Positions 23,301 to 35,626 of a DNA stretch of 64,000 nt are shown here, one piece after another. The notes below the pieces were generated by a model. The model was not told the DNA's origin, made no database searches, and worked only from the letters and a program-made list of their open reading frames with translations. Position numbers and translations under genes: made by a program. The stretch is taken from the NCBI GenBank assembly GCA_964247055.1, contig OZ176051.1, positions 310,001 to 374,000 on the forward strand, read 5' to 3'. Every line of letters begins with the position of its first letter. Position 1 is the stretch's first letter. The stretch is from Paragordius varius. Taxonomy: Eukaryota > Nematomorpha.

Positions 23301-26130
23301 CCCAAATATTTTTGAGATCGGAGTATAAATGTAATTTTTATGAATTTTTTAAATATTTAAAAAATTTATTTTATACGATTTTAAAAATAAAAATGGCTAC
23401 CTAAAATACAAATTTGATCAGGTGATGTCGCCATAATTTTTTTTGGGTAGCCCTATGGTAGTTCCATCATCACCCCAAATATTGTCGAGATCGGAGTATA
23501 AATGTAAATTTTTTGAATTTTTTAAATATTTAAAAAATTTATTTTATACGATTTTAAAAATAAAAATGGCTACCTAAAATCCAAATTTGATCAGGTGATG
23601 TCGCCATAATTTTTTTTGCTAGAGCCCTATGGTAGTTCCATCATAACCCCAAATATTTTTGAGATCAGAGTATAAATGTAATTTTTATGAATTTTTTAAA
23701 TATTTAAAAAATTTATTTTATACGATTTTAAAAATAAAAATGGCTACCTAAAATCCAAATTTGATCAGGTGATGTTGCCATAATTTTTTTTGGGAGCCCT
23801 ATGGTAGTTCCATCATCACCCCAAATATTTTGGGGATCGGAGTATAAATGTAATTTTTATGAATTTTTTAAATATTTAAAAAATTTATTTTATACGATTT
23901 TAAAAATAAAAATGGCTACCTAAAATCCAAATTTGCTCAGGTGATGTCTCCATAATTTTTTTTGGGTATCCCTATGGTAGTTCCATCATCACCCCAAATA
24001 TTTTCGAGATCGGAGTATAAATGTAATTTTTATGCATTTTTTAAATATTTAAAAAATTTATTTTATACGATTTTAAAAATAAAAATGGCTACCTAAAATA
24101 CAAATTTGATCAGGTGATGTCACCATAATTTTTTTTGGGTAACCCTATGGTGGTTCCATCATCACCCTAAATATTTTTGAGATCGGAGTATAAATGTAAT
24201 TTTTATGAATTTTTTAAATATTTAAAAAATTTATTTTATACGATTTTAAAAATAAAAATGGATACCTAAAATCCAAATTTGATCAGGTGATGTCGCCATA
24301 ATTTTTTTTGGGTAGCCCTATGGTAGTTTCATCATCACCCCAAATATTGTCGAGATCGGACTTTAAATGTAATTTTTATGAATTTTTTAAATATTTAAAA
24401 AATTTATTTTATACGATTTTAAAAATAAAAATGGCTACCTAAAATCCAAATTTGATCAGGTGATGTCGCCATAATTTTTTTTGGGTAGCCCTATGGTAGT
24501 TCCATCATCACCCCAAATATTTTTGAGATCGGAGTATAAATGTAATTTTTATGAATTTTTTAAATATTTAAAAAATTGATTTTATACGATTTTAAAAATA
24601 AAAATGGCTACCTAAAATCCATATTTGATCAGGTGATGTCGCCATAATTTTTTTTTGGGTAGCCCTATGGTAGTTCCATCATCACCCTAAATATTTTTGA
24701 GATCGGAGTATAAATGTAATTTTTATGAATTTTATAAATATTTAAAAAATTTATTTTATACGATTTTAAAAATAAAAATGGCTACCTAAAATCCAAATTT
24801 GCTCAGGTGATGTCACCATAATTTTTTTTGGGTAGTTCTATGGTAGTTCCATCATCACCCTAAATATTTTTGAGATCGGAGTATAAATGTAATTTTTATG
24901 AATTTTTTAAATATTTGAAAAATTTATTTTATACGATTTTAAAAATAAAAATGGCTACTTAAAATCCAAATTTGATCAGGTGATGTCGCCATAATTTTTT
25001 TTGGGTAGCCCTATGGTAGTTCCATCATCACCCTAAATATTTTTGAGATCGGAGTATAAATGTAATTTTTATGAATTTTTTAAATATTTAAAAAATTTAT
25101 TTTATACGATTTTAAAAATAAAAATGGCTACCTAAAATCCAAATTTGATCAGGTGATGTCACCATAATTTTTTTTGGGTAGCTCTATGGTAGTTTCATCA
25201 TCACCCCAAATATTGTCGAGATCGGAGTATAAATGTAATTTTTTGAATTTTTTAAATATTAAAAAAATTTATTTTATACGATTTTAAAAATAAAAATGGC
25301 TACCTAAAATCCAAATTTGATCAGGTGATGTCGCCATAATTTTTTTTGGGCAGCCCTATGGTAGTTCCATCATCACCCCAAATATTTTCGAGATCGGAGT
25401 ATAAATGTAATTTTTATGAATTTTTTAAATATTTAAAAAATTTATTTAAAAATAAAAATGGCTACCTAAAATCCAAATTTGATCAGGTGATGTCGCCATA
25501 ATTTTTTTTGGGCAGCCCTATGGTAATTCCATCATCACCCCAAATATTTTGGGGATCGGACTATAAATGTAATTTTTATGAATTTTTTAAATATTTAAAA
25601 AATTTATTTTATACGATTTTAAAAATAAAAATGGCTACCTAAAATCCAAATTTGATCAGGTGATGTCACCATAATTTTTTTTGGGTAGTTCCATGGTAGT
25701 TCCATCATAACCCCAAATATTTTTGAGATCGGACTTTAAATGTAATTTTCATTAATTTTTTAAATATTTAAAAAATTTATTTTATACAATTTTAAAAATA
25801 AAAATGGCTACCTAAAATCCAAATTTGATCAGGTGATGTTGCCATAATTTTTTTTGGGTAGCCATATAGTAATTCCATCATCACCCCAAATACTTTTAAG
25901 ATCGCACTATAATTGTAATTATTATGAATTTTTTAAATATTTAAAAAATTTATTTTATACGATTTTAAAAATAAAAATGGCTACCTAAAATACAAATTTG
26001 ATCAGGTGATGTCACCATAATTTTTTTTGGGTAACCCTATGGTAGTTCCATCATCACCCCAAATATTTTCGAGATCGGAGTATAAATGTAATTTTTATGA
26101 ATTTTTTAAATATTTAAAAAATTTATTTTA
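17360..26130 (+). repeat. Large tandem duplication, copy B (8,771 bp)
   Basis: Copy B follows copy A directly; the same variant sequence restarts at 17,360. It has one copy of the 2,061-bp unit (about 21.5-23.56 kb) where copy A has two, and lacks the monomer found at 9,458-9,630. Private changes include ATCAGACTAT near 20,744 and GTCATTTTTATG near 20,930. The arithmetic closes: 10,999 minus 8,771 is 2,228, which equals 2,061 plus 173 minus 6. Whether A gained or B lost the extra unit cannot be settled here, though the near identity of the two units inside A favours gain. Confidence 0.88.
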
Positions 26131-26320
26131 TACGATTTTAAAAATAAAAATGGCTACCTAAAATCCAAATTTGATCAGGTGATGTCGCCATAATTTTTTT
26201 TGGGTAGCCCTATAGTAGTTCCATCATCACCCCAAATATTTTTGAGATCGGAGTATAAATGTAATTTATATGAATTTTTCAAATATTTAAAAAATTTATT
26301 TTATACGATTTTAAAAATAA
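23045..26320 (+). repeat. Right part of left domain, block C (3,276 bp)
   Basis: Aligns with the next block at an offset of 3,276 bp until about 25.28 kb. Anchors: ATAAATTTTTTTGG at 23,087 and 26,363; TTGCTAGAGCC at 23,616 and 26,892; ATGCATTTTT (C at 24,035 and 27,311). It overlaps the end of copy B because this duplication was laid over the junction of the larger one. Its last monomer carries GTAATTTATATG (near 26,262), a variant not present earlier in the window and inherited by the next block near 31,267. Confidence 0.82.
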
Positions 26321-26824
26321 AAATGGCTACCTAAAATCCAAATTTGATCAGGTGATGTCGCCATAAATTTTTTTGGGTAGCCCTATGGTGGTTCCATCAT
26401 CACCCTAAATATTTTTGAGATCAGACTTTAAATGTAATTTTTATGAATTTTTCAAATATTTAAAAAATTTATTTTATACGATTTTAAAAATAAAAATGGC
26501 TACCTAAAATCCAAATTTGATCAGGTGATGTCGCCATAATTTTTTTTGGGTAGCCCTATAGTAGTTCCATCATCACCCCAAATATTTTTGAGATCGGAGT
26601 ATAAATGTAATTTTTATGAATTTTTTAAATATTTAAAAAATTTATTTTATACGATTTTAAAAATAAAAATGGCTACCTAAAATACAAATTTGATCAGGTG
26701 ATGTCGCCATAATTTTTTTTGGGTAGCCCTATGGTAGTTCCATCATCACCCCAAATATTGTCGAGATCGGAGTATAAATGTAAATTTTTTGAATTTTTTA
26801 AATATTTAAAAAATTTATTTTATA

Positions 26825-28554
26825 CGATTTTAAAAATAAAAATGGCTACCTAAAATCCAAATTTGATCAGGTGATGTCGCCATAATTTTTTTTGCTAGAG
26901 CCCTATGGTAGTTCCATCATAACCCCAAATATTTTTGAGATCAGAGTATAAATGTAATTTTTATGAATTTTTTAAATATTTAAAAAATTTATTTTATACG
27001 ATTTTAAAAATAAAAATGGCTACCTAAAATCCAAATTTGATCAGGTGATGTTGCCATAATTTTTTTTGGGAGCCCTATGGTAGTTCCATCATCACCCCAA
27101 ATATTTTGGGGATCGGAGTATAAATGTAATTTTTATGAATTTTTTAAATATTTAAAAAATTTATTTTATACGATTTTAAAAATAAAAATGGCTACCTAAA
27201 ATCCAAATTTGCTCAGGTGATGTCTCCATAATTTTTTTTGGGTATCCCTATGGTAGTTCCATCATCACCCCAAATATTTTCGAGATCGGAGTATAAATGT
27301 AATTTTTATGCATTTTTTAAATATTTAAAAAATTTATTTTATACGATTTTAAAAATAAAAATGGCTACCTAAAATACAAATTTGATCAGGTGATGTCACC
27401 ATAATTTTTTTTGGGTAACCCTATGGTGGTTCCATCATCACCCTAAATATTTTTGAGATCGGAGTATAAATGTAATTTTTATGAATTTTTTAAATATTTA
27501 AAAAATTTATTTTATACGATTTTAAAAATAAAAATGGATACCTAAAATCCAAATTTGATCAGGTGATGTCGCCATAATTTTTTTTGGGTAGCCCTATGGT
27601 AGTTTCATCATCACCCCAAATATTGTCGAGATCGGACTTTAAATGTAATTTTTATGAATTTTTTAAATATTTAAAAAATTTATTTTATACGATTTTAAAA
27701 ATAAAAATGGCTACCTAAAATCCAAATTTGATCAGGTGATGTCGCCATAATTTTTTTTGGGTAGCCCTATGGTAGTTCCATCATCACCCCAAATATTTTT
27801 GAGATCGGAGTATAAATGTAATTTTTATGAATTTTTTAAATATTTAAAAAATTGATTTTATACGATTTTAAAAATAAAAATGGCTACCTAAAATCCATAT
27901 TTGATCAGGTGATGTCGCCATAATTTTTTTTTGGGTAGCCCTATGGTAGTTCCATCATCACCCTAAATATTTTTGAGATCGGAGTATAAATGTAATTTTT
28001 ATGAATTTTATAAATATTTAAAAAATTTATTTTATACGATTTTAAAAATAAAAATGGCTACCTAAAATCCAAATTTGCTCAGGTGATGTCACCATAATTT
28101 TTTTTGGGTAGTTCTATGGTAGTTCCATCATCACCCTAAATATTTTTGAGATCGGAGTATAAATGTAATTTTTATGAATTTTTTAAATATTTGAAAAATT
28201 TATTTTATACGATTTTAAAAATAAAAATGGCTACTTAAAATCCAAATTTGATCAGGTGATGTCGCCATAATTTTTTTTGGGTAGCCCTATGGTAGTTCCA
28301 TCATCACCCTAAATATTTTTGAGATCGGAGTATAAATGTAATTTTTATGAATTTTTTAAATATTTAAAAAATTTATTTTATACGATTTTAAAAATAAAAA
28401 TGGCTACCTAAAATCCAAATTTGATCAGGTGATGTCACCATAATTTTTTTTGGGTAGCTCTATGGTAGTTTCATCATCACCCCAAATATTGTCGAGATCG
28501 GAGTATAAATGTAATTTTTTGAATTTTTTAAATATTAAAAAAATTTATTTTATA
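26825..28554 (+). repeat. Ten-monomer tandem unit 1 (1,730 bp)
   Basis: Exactly ten times 173 bp. It begins just before the TTGCTAGAGCC monomer (26,892) and aligns with the next unit at a constant 1,730 bp (28,622). The ATGCATTTTT marker (27,311 and 29,041) and GTATCCCTATGG monomers repeat at the same spacing. The same monomer series occurs once in each of copies A and B (from 14,851 and 23,616). Confidence 0.88.
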
Positions 28555-30284
28555 CGATTTTAAAAATAAAAATGGCTACCTAAAATCCAAATTTGATCAG
28601 GTGATGTCGCCATAATTTTTTTTGCTAGAGCCCTATGGTAGTTCCATCATAACCCCAAATATTTTTGAGATCAGAGTATAAATGTAATTTTTATGAATTT
28701 TTTAAATATTTAAAAAATTTATTTTATACGATTTTAAAAATAAAAATGGCTACCTAAAATCCAAATTTGATCAGGTGATGTTGCCATAATTTTTTTTGGG
28801 AGCCCTATGGTAGTTCCATCATCACCCCAAATATTTTGGGGATCGGAGTATAAATGTAATTTTTATGAATTTTTTAAATATTTAAAAAATTTATTTTATA
28901 CGATTTTAAAAATAAAAATGGCTACCTAAAATCCAAATTTGCTCAGGTGATGTCTCCATAATTTTTTTTGGGTATCCCTATGGTAGTTCCATCATCACCC
29001 CAAATATTTTCGAGATCGGAGTATAAATGTAATTTTTATGCATTTTTTAAATATTTAAAAAATTTATTTTATACGATTTTAAAAATAAAAATGGCTACCT
29101 AAAATACAAATTTGATCAGGTGATGTCACCATAATTTTTTTTGGGTAACCCTATGGTGGTTCCATCATCACCCTAAATATTTTTGAGATCGGAGTATAAA
29201 TGTAATTTTTATGAATTTTTTAAATATTTAAAAAATTTATTTTATACGATTTTAAAAATAAAAATGGATACCTAAAATCCAAATTTGATCAGGTGATGTC
29301 GCCATAATTTTTTTTGGGTAGCCCTATGGTAGTTTCATCATCACCCCAAATATTGTCGAGATCGGACTTTAAATGTAATTTTTATGAATTTTTTAAATAT
29401 TTAAAAAATTTATTTTATACGATTTTAAAAATAAAAATGGCTACCTAAAATCCAAATTTGATCAGGTGATGTCGCCATAATTTTTTTTGGGTAGCCCTAT
29501 GGTAGTTCCATCATCACCCCAAATATTTTTGAGATCGGAGTATAAATGTAATTTTTATGAATTTTTTAAATATTTAAAAAATTGATTTTATACGATTTTA
29601 AAAATAAAAATGGCTACCTAAAATCCATATTTGATCAGGTGATGTCGCCATAATTTTTTTTTGGGTAGCCCTATGGTAGTTCCATCATCACCCTAAATAT
29701 TTTTGAGATCGGAGTATAAATGTAATTTTTATGAATTTTATAAATATTTAAAAAATTTATTTTATACGATTTTAAAAATAAAAATGGCTACCTAAAATCC
29801 AAATTTGCTCAGGTGATGTCACCATAATTTTTTTTGGGTAGTTCTATGGTAGTTCCATCATCACCCTAAATATTTTTGAGATCGGAGTATAAATGTAATT
29901 TTTATGAATTTTTTAAATATTTGAAAAATTTATTTTATACGATTTTAAAAATAAAAATGGCTACTTAAAATCCAAATTTGATCAGGTGATGTCGCCATAA
30001 TTTTTTTTGGGTAGCCCTATGGTAGTTCCATCATCACCCTAAATATTTTTGAGATCGGAGTATAAATGTAATTTTTATGAATTTTTTAAATATTTAAAAA
30101 ATTTATTTTATACGATTTTAAAAATAAAAATGGCTACCTAAAATCCAAATTTGATCAGGTGATGTCACCATAATTTTTTTTGGGTAGCTCTATGGTAGTT
30201 TCATCATCACCCCAAATATTGTCGAGATCGGAGTATAAATGTAATTTTTTGAATTTTTTAAATATTAAAAAAATTTATTTTATA
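28555..30284 (+). repeat. Ten-monomer tandem unit 2 (1,730 bp)
   Basis: Immediately adjacent copy of the preceding unit; GAGTATAAATGTAATTTTTTGAA at its end (30,231) matches 28,501 at 1,730 bp. After it the array resumes the order seen after 25.28 kb in block C (the GGGCAGCCC monomers at about 30,355 and 30,517). No differences between the two units were evident in the lines I compared. Confidence 0.88.
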
Positions 30285-31310
30285 CGATTTTAAAAATAAA
30301 AATGGCTACCTAAAATCCAAATTTGATCAGGTGATGTCGCCATAATTTTTTTTGGGCAGCCCTATGGTAGTTCCATCATCACCCCAAATATTTTCGAGAT
30401 CGGAGTATAAATGTAATTTTTATGAATTTTTTAAATATTTAAAAAATTTATTTAAAAATAAAAATGGCTACCTAAAATCCAAATTTGATCAGGTGATGTC
30501 GCCATAATTTTTTTTGGGCAGCCCTATGGTAATTCCATCATCACCCCAAATATTTTGGGGATCGGACTATAAATGTAATTTTTATGAATTTTTTAAATAT
30601 TTAAAAAATTTATTTTATACGATTTTAAAAATAAAAATGGCTACCTAAAATCCAAATTTGATCAGGTGATGTCACCATAATTTTTTTTGGGTAGTTCCAT
30701 GGTAGTTCCATCATAACCCCAAATATTTTTGAGATCGGACTTTAAATGTAATTTTCATTAATTTTTTAAATATTTAAAAAATTTATTTTATACAATTTTA
30801 AAAATAAAAATGGCTACCTAAAATCCAAATTTGATCAGGTGATGTTGCCATAATTTTTTTTGGGTAGCCATATAGTAATTCCATCATCACCCCAAATACT
30901 TTTAAGATCGCACTATAATTGTAATTATTATGAATTTTTTAAATATTTAAAAAATTTATTTTATACGATTTTAAAAATAAAAATGGCTACCTAAAATACA
31001 AATTTGATCAGGTGATGTCACCATAATTTTTTTTGGGTAACCCTATGGTAGTTCCATCATCACCCCAAATATTTTCGAGATCGGAGTATAAATGTAATTT
31101 TTATGAATTTTTTAAATATTTAAAAAATTTATTTTATACGATTTTAAAAATAAAAATGGCTACCTAAAATCCAAATTTGATCAGGTGATGTCGCCATAAT
31201 TTTTTTTGGGTAGCCCTATAGTAGTTCCATCATCACCCCAAATATTTTTGAGATCGGAGTATAAATGTAATTTATATGAATTTTTCAAATATTTAAAAAA
31301 TTTATTTTAT

Positions 31311-32090
31311 ACGATTTTAAAAATAAAAATGGCTACCTAAAATCCAAATTTGATCAGGTGATGTCGCCATAATTTTTTTTGCGTAGCCCTATGGTAGTTC
31401 CATCATCACCCCAAATATTGTCGAGATCGGAGTATAAATGTAAATTTTTTGAATTTTTTAAATATTTAAAAAATTTATTTTATACGATTTTAAAAATAAA
31501 AATGGCTACCTAAAATCCAAATTTGATCAGGTGATGTCGCCATAATTTTTTTTGCTAGAGCCCTATGGTAGTTCCATCATAACACCAAATATTTTTGAGA
31601 TCAGAGTATAAATGTAATTTTTATGAATTTTTTAAATATTTAAAAAATTTATTTTATACGATTTTAAAAATAAAAATGGCTACCTAAAATCCAAATTTGA
31701 TCAGGTGATGTTGCCATAATTTTTTTTTGGAGCCCTATGGTAGTTCCATCATCACCCCAAATATTTTGGGGATCGGAGTATAAATGTAATTTTTATGAAT
31801 TTTTTAAATATTTAAAAAATTTATTTTATACGATTTTAAAAATAAAAATGGCTACCTAAAATCCAAATTTGCTCAGGTGATGTCTCCATAATTTTTTTTG
31901 GGTAGCCCTATGGTAGTTCCATCATCACCCCAAATATTTTCGAGATCGGAGTATAAATGTAATTTTTATGCATTTTTTAAATATTTAAAAAATTTATTTT
32001 ATACGATTTTAAAAATAAAAATGGCTACCTAAAATACAAATTTGATCAGGTGATGTCACCATAATTTTTTTTGGGTAACCCTATGGTGGT
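31311..32090 (+). repeat. Block E: truncated third copy of the C/D series
   Basis: Matches block D from about 26.65 kb at an offset of 4,660 bp: GTAAATTTTTTG (26,781 and 31,441), TTGCTAGAGCC (26,892 and 31,552) and ATGCATTTTT (27,311 and 31,971). Private changes include TTTTGCGTAGCCC near 31,380 and CATAACACC near 31,580. The match stops inside a monomer near 32.1 kb, where the right-hand variant set begins. Confidence 0.8.
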
Positions 32091-32106
32091 TCCATCATCA
32101 CCCCAA
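32091..32106. other. Boundary between two satellite domains, inside one monomer
   Basis: The monomer here begins as a left-domain type (TACAAATTT, GGTAACCC, GGTGGTTCC, as at 27,370-27,430) and ends as a right-domain type (CCCCAAATACTTTGGGG with GGACTATA). From here rightwards CTTTGGGG monomers are common and TTTCTAAAAT linkers appear at 32.5 kb; to the left neither is seen. TTGCTAGAGCC, GGGCAGCCC and GCACTATAATTG monomers occur only to the left. The switch within one monomer suggests an in-register exchange between two diverged arrays. Confidence 0.75.
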
Positions 32107-34930
32107 ATACTTTGGGGATCGGACTATAAATGTAATTTTTATGAATTTTTTAAATATTTAAAAAATTTATTTTATACGATTTTAAAAATAAAAATGGCTA
32201 CCTAAAATCCAAATTTGATCAGGTGATGTCACTATAATTTTTTTGGGTAGCCCTATGGTAGTTCCATCATCACCCCAAATATTTTTGAGATCGGACTTTA
32301 AATGTAATTTTTATAAATTTTTTAATTATTTGAAAAATTTATTTTATACGATTTTAAAAATAAAAATGGCTACCTAAAATCCAAATTTGATCAGGTGATG
32401 TCGCCATAATTTTTTTTGGGTAGCCCTATGGTAGTTCCATCATCACCCCAAATACTTTGGGGATCGGACTATAAATGTAATTTTTATGAATTTTTTAAAT
32501 ATTTAAAAAATTTATTTTATACGATTTCTAAAATAAAAATGGCTACCTAAAATCCAAATTTGATCAGGTGATGTCGCCATAATTTTTTTTGGGTAGCCCT
32601 ATGGTAGTTCCATCATCACCCCAAATATTTTGGGGATCGGACTATAAATGTAATTTTTATGAATTTTTTAAATATTTAAAAAATTTATTTTATACGATTT
32701 TAAAAATAAAAATGGCTACCTAAAATCCAAATTTGATCAGGTGATGTCGCCATAATTTATTTTAGGTAGCCCTATGGTAGTTCCATCATCACCCCAAATA
32801 CTTTGGGGATCGGACTATAAATGTAATTTTTATGAATTTTTTAAATATTTAAAAAATTTATTTTATACGATTTTAAAAATAAAAATGGCTACCTAAAATC
32901 CAAATTTGATCAGACGATGTCACCATAATTTTTTTTGGGTAGCCCTATGGTAGTTCCATCATCACCCCAAATATTTTCGGGATCGGAGTATAAATGTAAT
33001 TTTTATGAATTTTTTAAATATTTAAAAAATTTATTTTATACGATTTTAAAAATAAAAATGGCTACCTAAAATCCAAATTTGATCAGGTGATGTCGCCATA
33101 ATTTTTTTTGGGTAGCCCTATAGTAGTTCCATCATCACCCCAAATATTTTGGGGATCGGACTATAAATGTAATTTTTATGAATTTTTTAAATATTTAAAA
33201 AATTTATTTTATACGATTTTAAAAATAAAAATGGCTACCTAAAATCCAAATTTGATCAGGTGATGTCACTATAATTTTTTTGGGTAGCCCTATGGTAGTT
33301 CCATCATCAGCCCAAATATTTTGGGGATCGGACTATAAATGTAATTTTTATGAATTTTTTAAATATTTAAAAAATTTATTTTATACGATTTTAAAAATAA
33401 AAATGGCTACCTAAAATCCAAATTTGATCAGGTGATGTCGCCATAATTTAATTTGGGTAGCCCTATGGTAGTTCCATCATCACCCCAAATACTTTGGGGA
33501 TCGGACTATAAATGTAATTTTTATGAATTTTTTAAATATTTAAAAAATTTATTTTATACGATTTCTAAAATAAAAATGGCTACCTAAAATCCAACTTTGA
33601 TCAGGTGATGTCGCCATAATTTTTTTTGGGTAGCCCTATGGTAGTTCCATCATCACCCCAAATATTTTTGAGATCGGAGTATAAATGTAATTTTTATGAA
33701 TTTTTTAAATATTTAAAAAATTTATTTTATACGATTTTAAAAATAAAAATGGCTACCTAAAACTCAAATTTGATCAGACGATGTCACCATAATTTGGGTA
33801 GCCCTATGGTAGTTCCATCATCACCCCAAATATTTTCGAGATCGGAGTATAAATGTAATTTTTTTGAATTTTTTAAATATTTAAAAAATTTATTTTATAC
33901 GATTTTAAAAATAAAAATGGCTACCTAAAATCAAATTTGATCAGGTGATGTCGCCATAATTTTTTTTGGTAAGCCCTATGGTAGTTCCATCATAACCCCA
34001 AATATTTTTGAGATCGGACTTTAAATGAATGAATTTTTTAAATATTTAAAAAATTTATTTTATACGATTTTAAAAATAAAAATGGCTACCTAAAATCCAA
34101 ATTTGATCAGGTGATGTCGCCATAATTTATTTTGGGTAGCCCTATGGTAGTTCCATCATCACCCCAAATACTTTGGGGATCGGACTATAAATGTAATTTT
34201 TATGAATTTTTTAAATATTTAAAAAATTTATTTTATACGATTTTAAAAATAAAAATGGCTACCTAAAATCCAAATTTGATCAGACGATGTCACCATAATT
34301 TTTTTTGGGTAGCCCTATGGTAGTTCCATCATCACCCCAAATATTTTCGGGATCGGAGTATAAATGTAATTTTTATGAATTTTTTAAATATTTAAAAAAT
34401 TTATTTTATACGATTTTAAAAATAAAAATGGCTACCTAAAATCCAAATTTGATCAGGTGATGTCGCCATAATTTTTTTTGGGTAGCCCTATGGTAGTTCC
34501 ATCATCACCCCAAATATTTTGGGGATCGGACTATAAATGTAATTTTTATGAATTTTTTAAATATTTAAAAAATTTATTTTATACGATTTTAAAAATAAAA
34601 ATGGCTACCTAAAATCCAAATTTGATCAGGTGATGTCGCCATAATTTTTTTTGGGTAGCCCTATGGTAGTTCCATCATCACCCCAAATACTTTGGGGATC
34701 GGACTATAAATGTAATTTTTATGAATTTTTTAAATATTTAAAAAATTTATTTTATACGATTTCTAAAATAAAAATGGCTACCTAAAATCCAAATTTGATC
34801 AGGTGATGTCGCCATAATTTTTTTTGGGTAGCCCTATGGTAGTTCCATCATCACCCCAAATATTTTGGGGATCGGACTATAAATGTAATTTTTATGAATT
34901 TTTTAAATATTTAAAAAATTTATTTTATAC
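32095..34930 (+). repeat. Right domain, 5,519-bp-offset duplication, copy 1
   Basis: Aligns with 37.61-40.45 kb at a constant 5,519 bp. Anchors: CACTATAATTTTTTTGGG at 32,229 and 37,748; TTTAGGTAGCC at 32,761 and 38,280; ACTCAAATTTGATCAGACG at 33,762 and 39,281; the monomer that has lost its T8 run (CATAATTTGGGTAG) near 33,788 and 39,307; and GGACTTTAAATGAATGAA near 34,017 and 39,536. Small private lesions are shared by both copies, so the copies are recent relative to those lesions. Confidence 0.88.
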
Positions 34931-35626
34931 GATTTTAAAAATAAAAATGGTTACCTAAAATCCAAATTTGATCAGGTGATGTCACCATAATTTTTTTTGG
35001 GTAGCGCTATGGTAGTTCCATCATCACCCCAAATATTTTCGAGATCGGAGTATAAATGTAATTTTTATGAATTTTTTAAATATTTAAAAAAATTATTTTA
35101 TACGATTTTAAAAATAAAAATGGCTACCTAAAATCCAAATTTGATCAGGTGATGTCACTATAATTTTTTTGGGTAGCCCTATGGTAGTTCCATCATCACC
35201 CCAAATATTTTTGAGATCGGACTTTAAATGTAATTTTTATAAATTTTTTAATTATTTGAAAAATTTATTTTATACGATTTTAAAAATAAAAATGGCTACC
35301 TAAAATCCAAATTTGATCAGGTGATGTCGCCATAATTTATTTTGGGTAGCCCTATGGTAGTTCCATCATCACCCCAAATATTTTGGGGATCGGACTATAA
35401 ATGTAATTTTTATGAATTTTTTAAATATTTAAAAAATTTATTTTATACGATTTTAAAAATAAAAATGGCTACCTAAAATCCAAATTTGATCAGGTGATGT
35501 CGCCATAATTTTTTTTGGGTAGCCCTATGGTAGTTTCATCATCACCCCAAATACTTTGGGGATCGGACTATAAATGTAATTTTTATGAATTTTTTAAATA
35601 TTTAAAAAATTTATTTTATACGATTT
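34590..35626 (+). repeat. Six-monomer tandem unit 1 (1,037 bp)
   Basis: Repeats at 1,037 bp: GGTTACC at 34,949 and 35,986; GGTAGCGC near 35,001 and 36,038; TTATAAATTTTTTAATTATTTG near 35,238 and 36,275; GGTAGTTTCATC with CTTTGGGG near 35,531 and 36,568. The series CACTATAA, TTAATTATTTG and CTTTGGGG also occurs at the beginning of the 5,519-bp block, linking the two levels of repeat. Confidence 0.85.

Larger units (their letters stand above)
26321..31310 (+). repeat. Block D: second copy of block C, expanded by an internal 1,730-bp duplication
   Basis: Follows block C in tandem. It matches C at 3,276 bp up to about 28.56 kb, then at 5,006 bp (3,276 plus 1,730) from about 30.29 to 31.31 kb. 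Examples: the short-linker monomer at 25,444 and 30,450; ACTTTTAAGATCGCAC at 25,892 and 30,898; GTAATTTATATG at 26,261 and 31,267. The extra length is the 10-monomer unit described in the next two entries. Confidence 0.82.
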
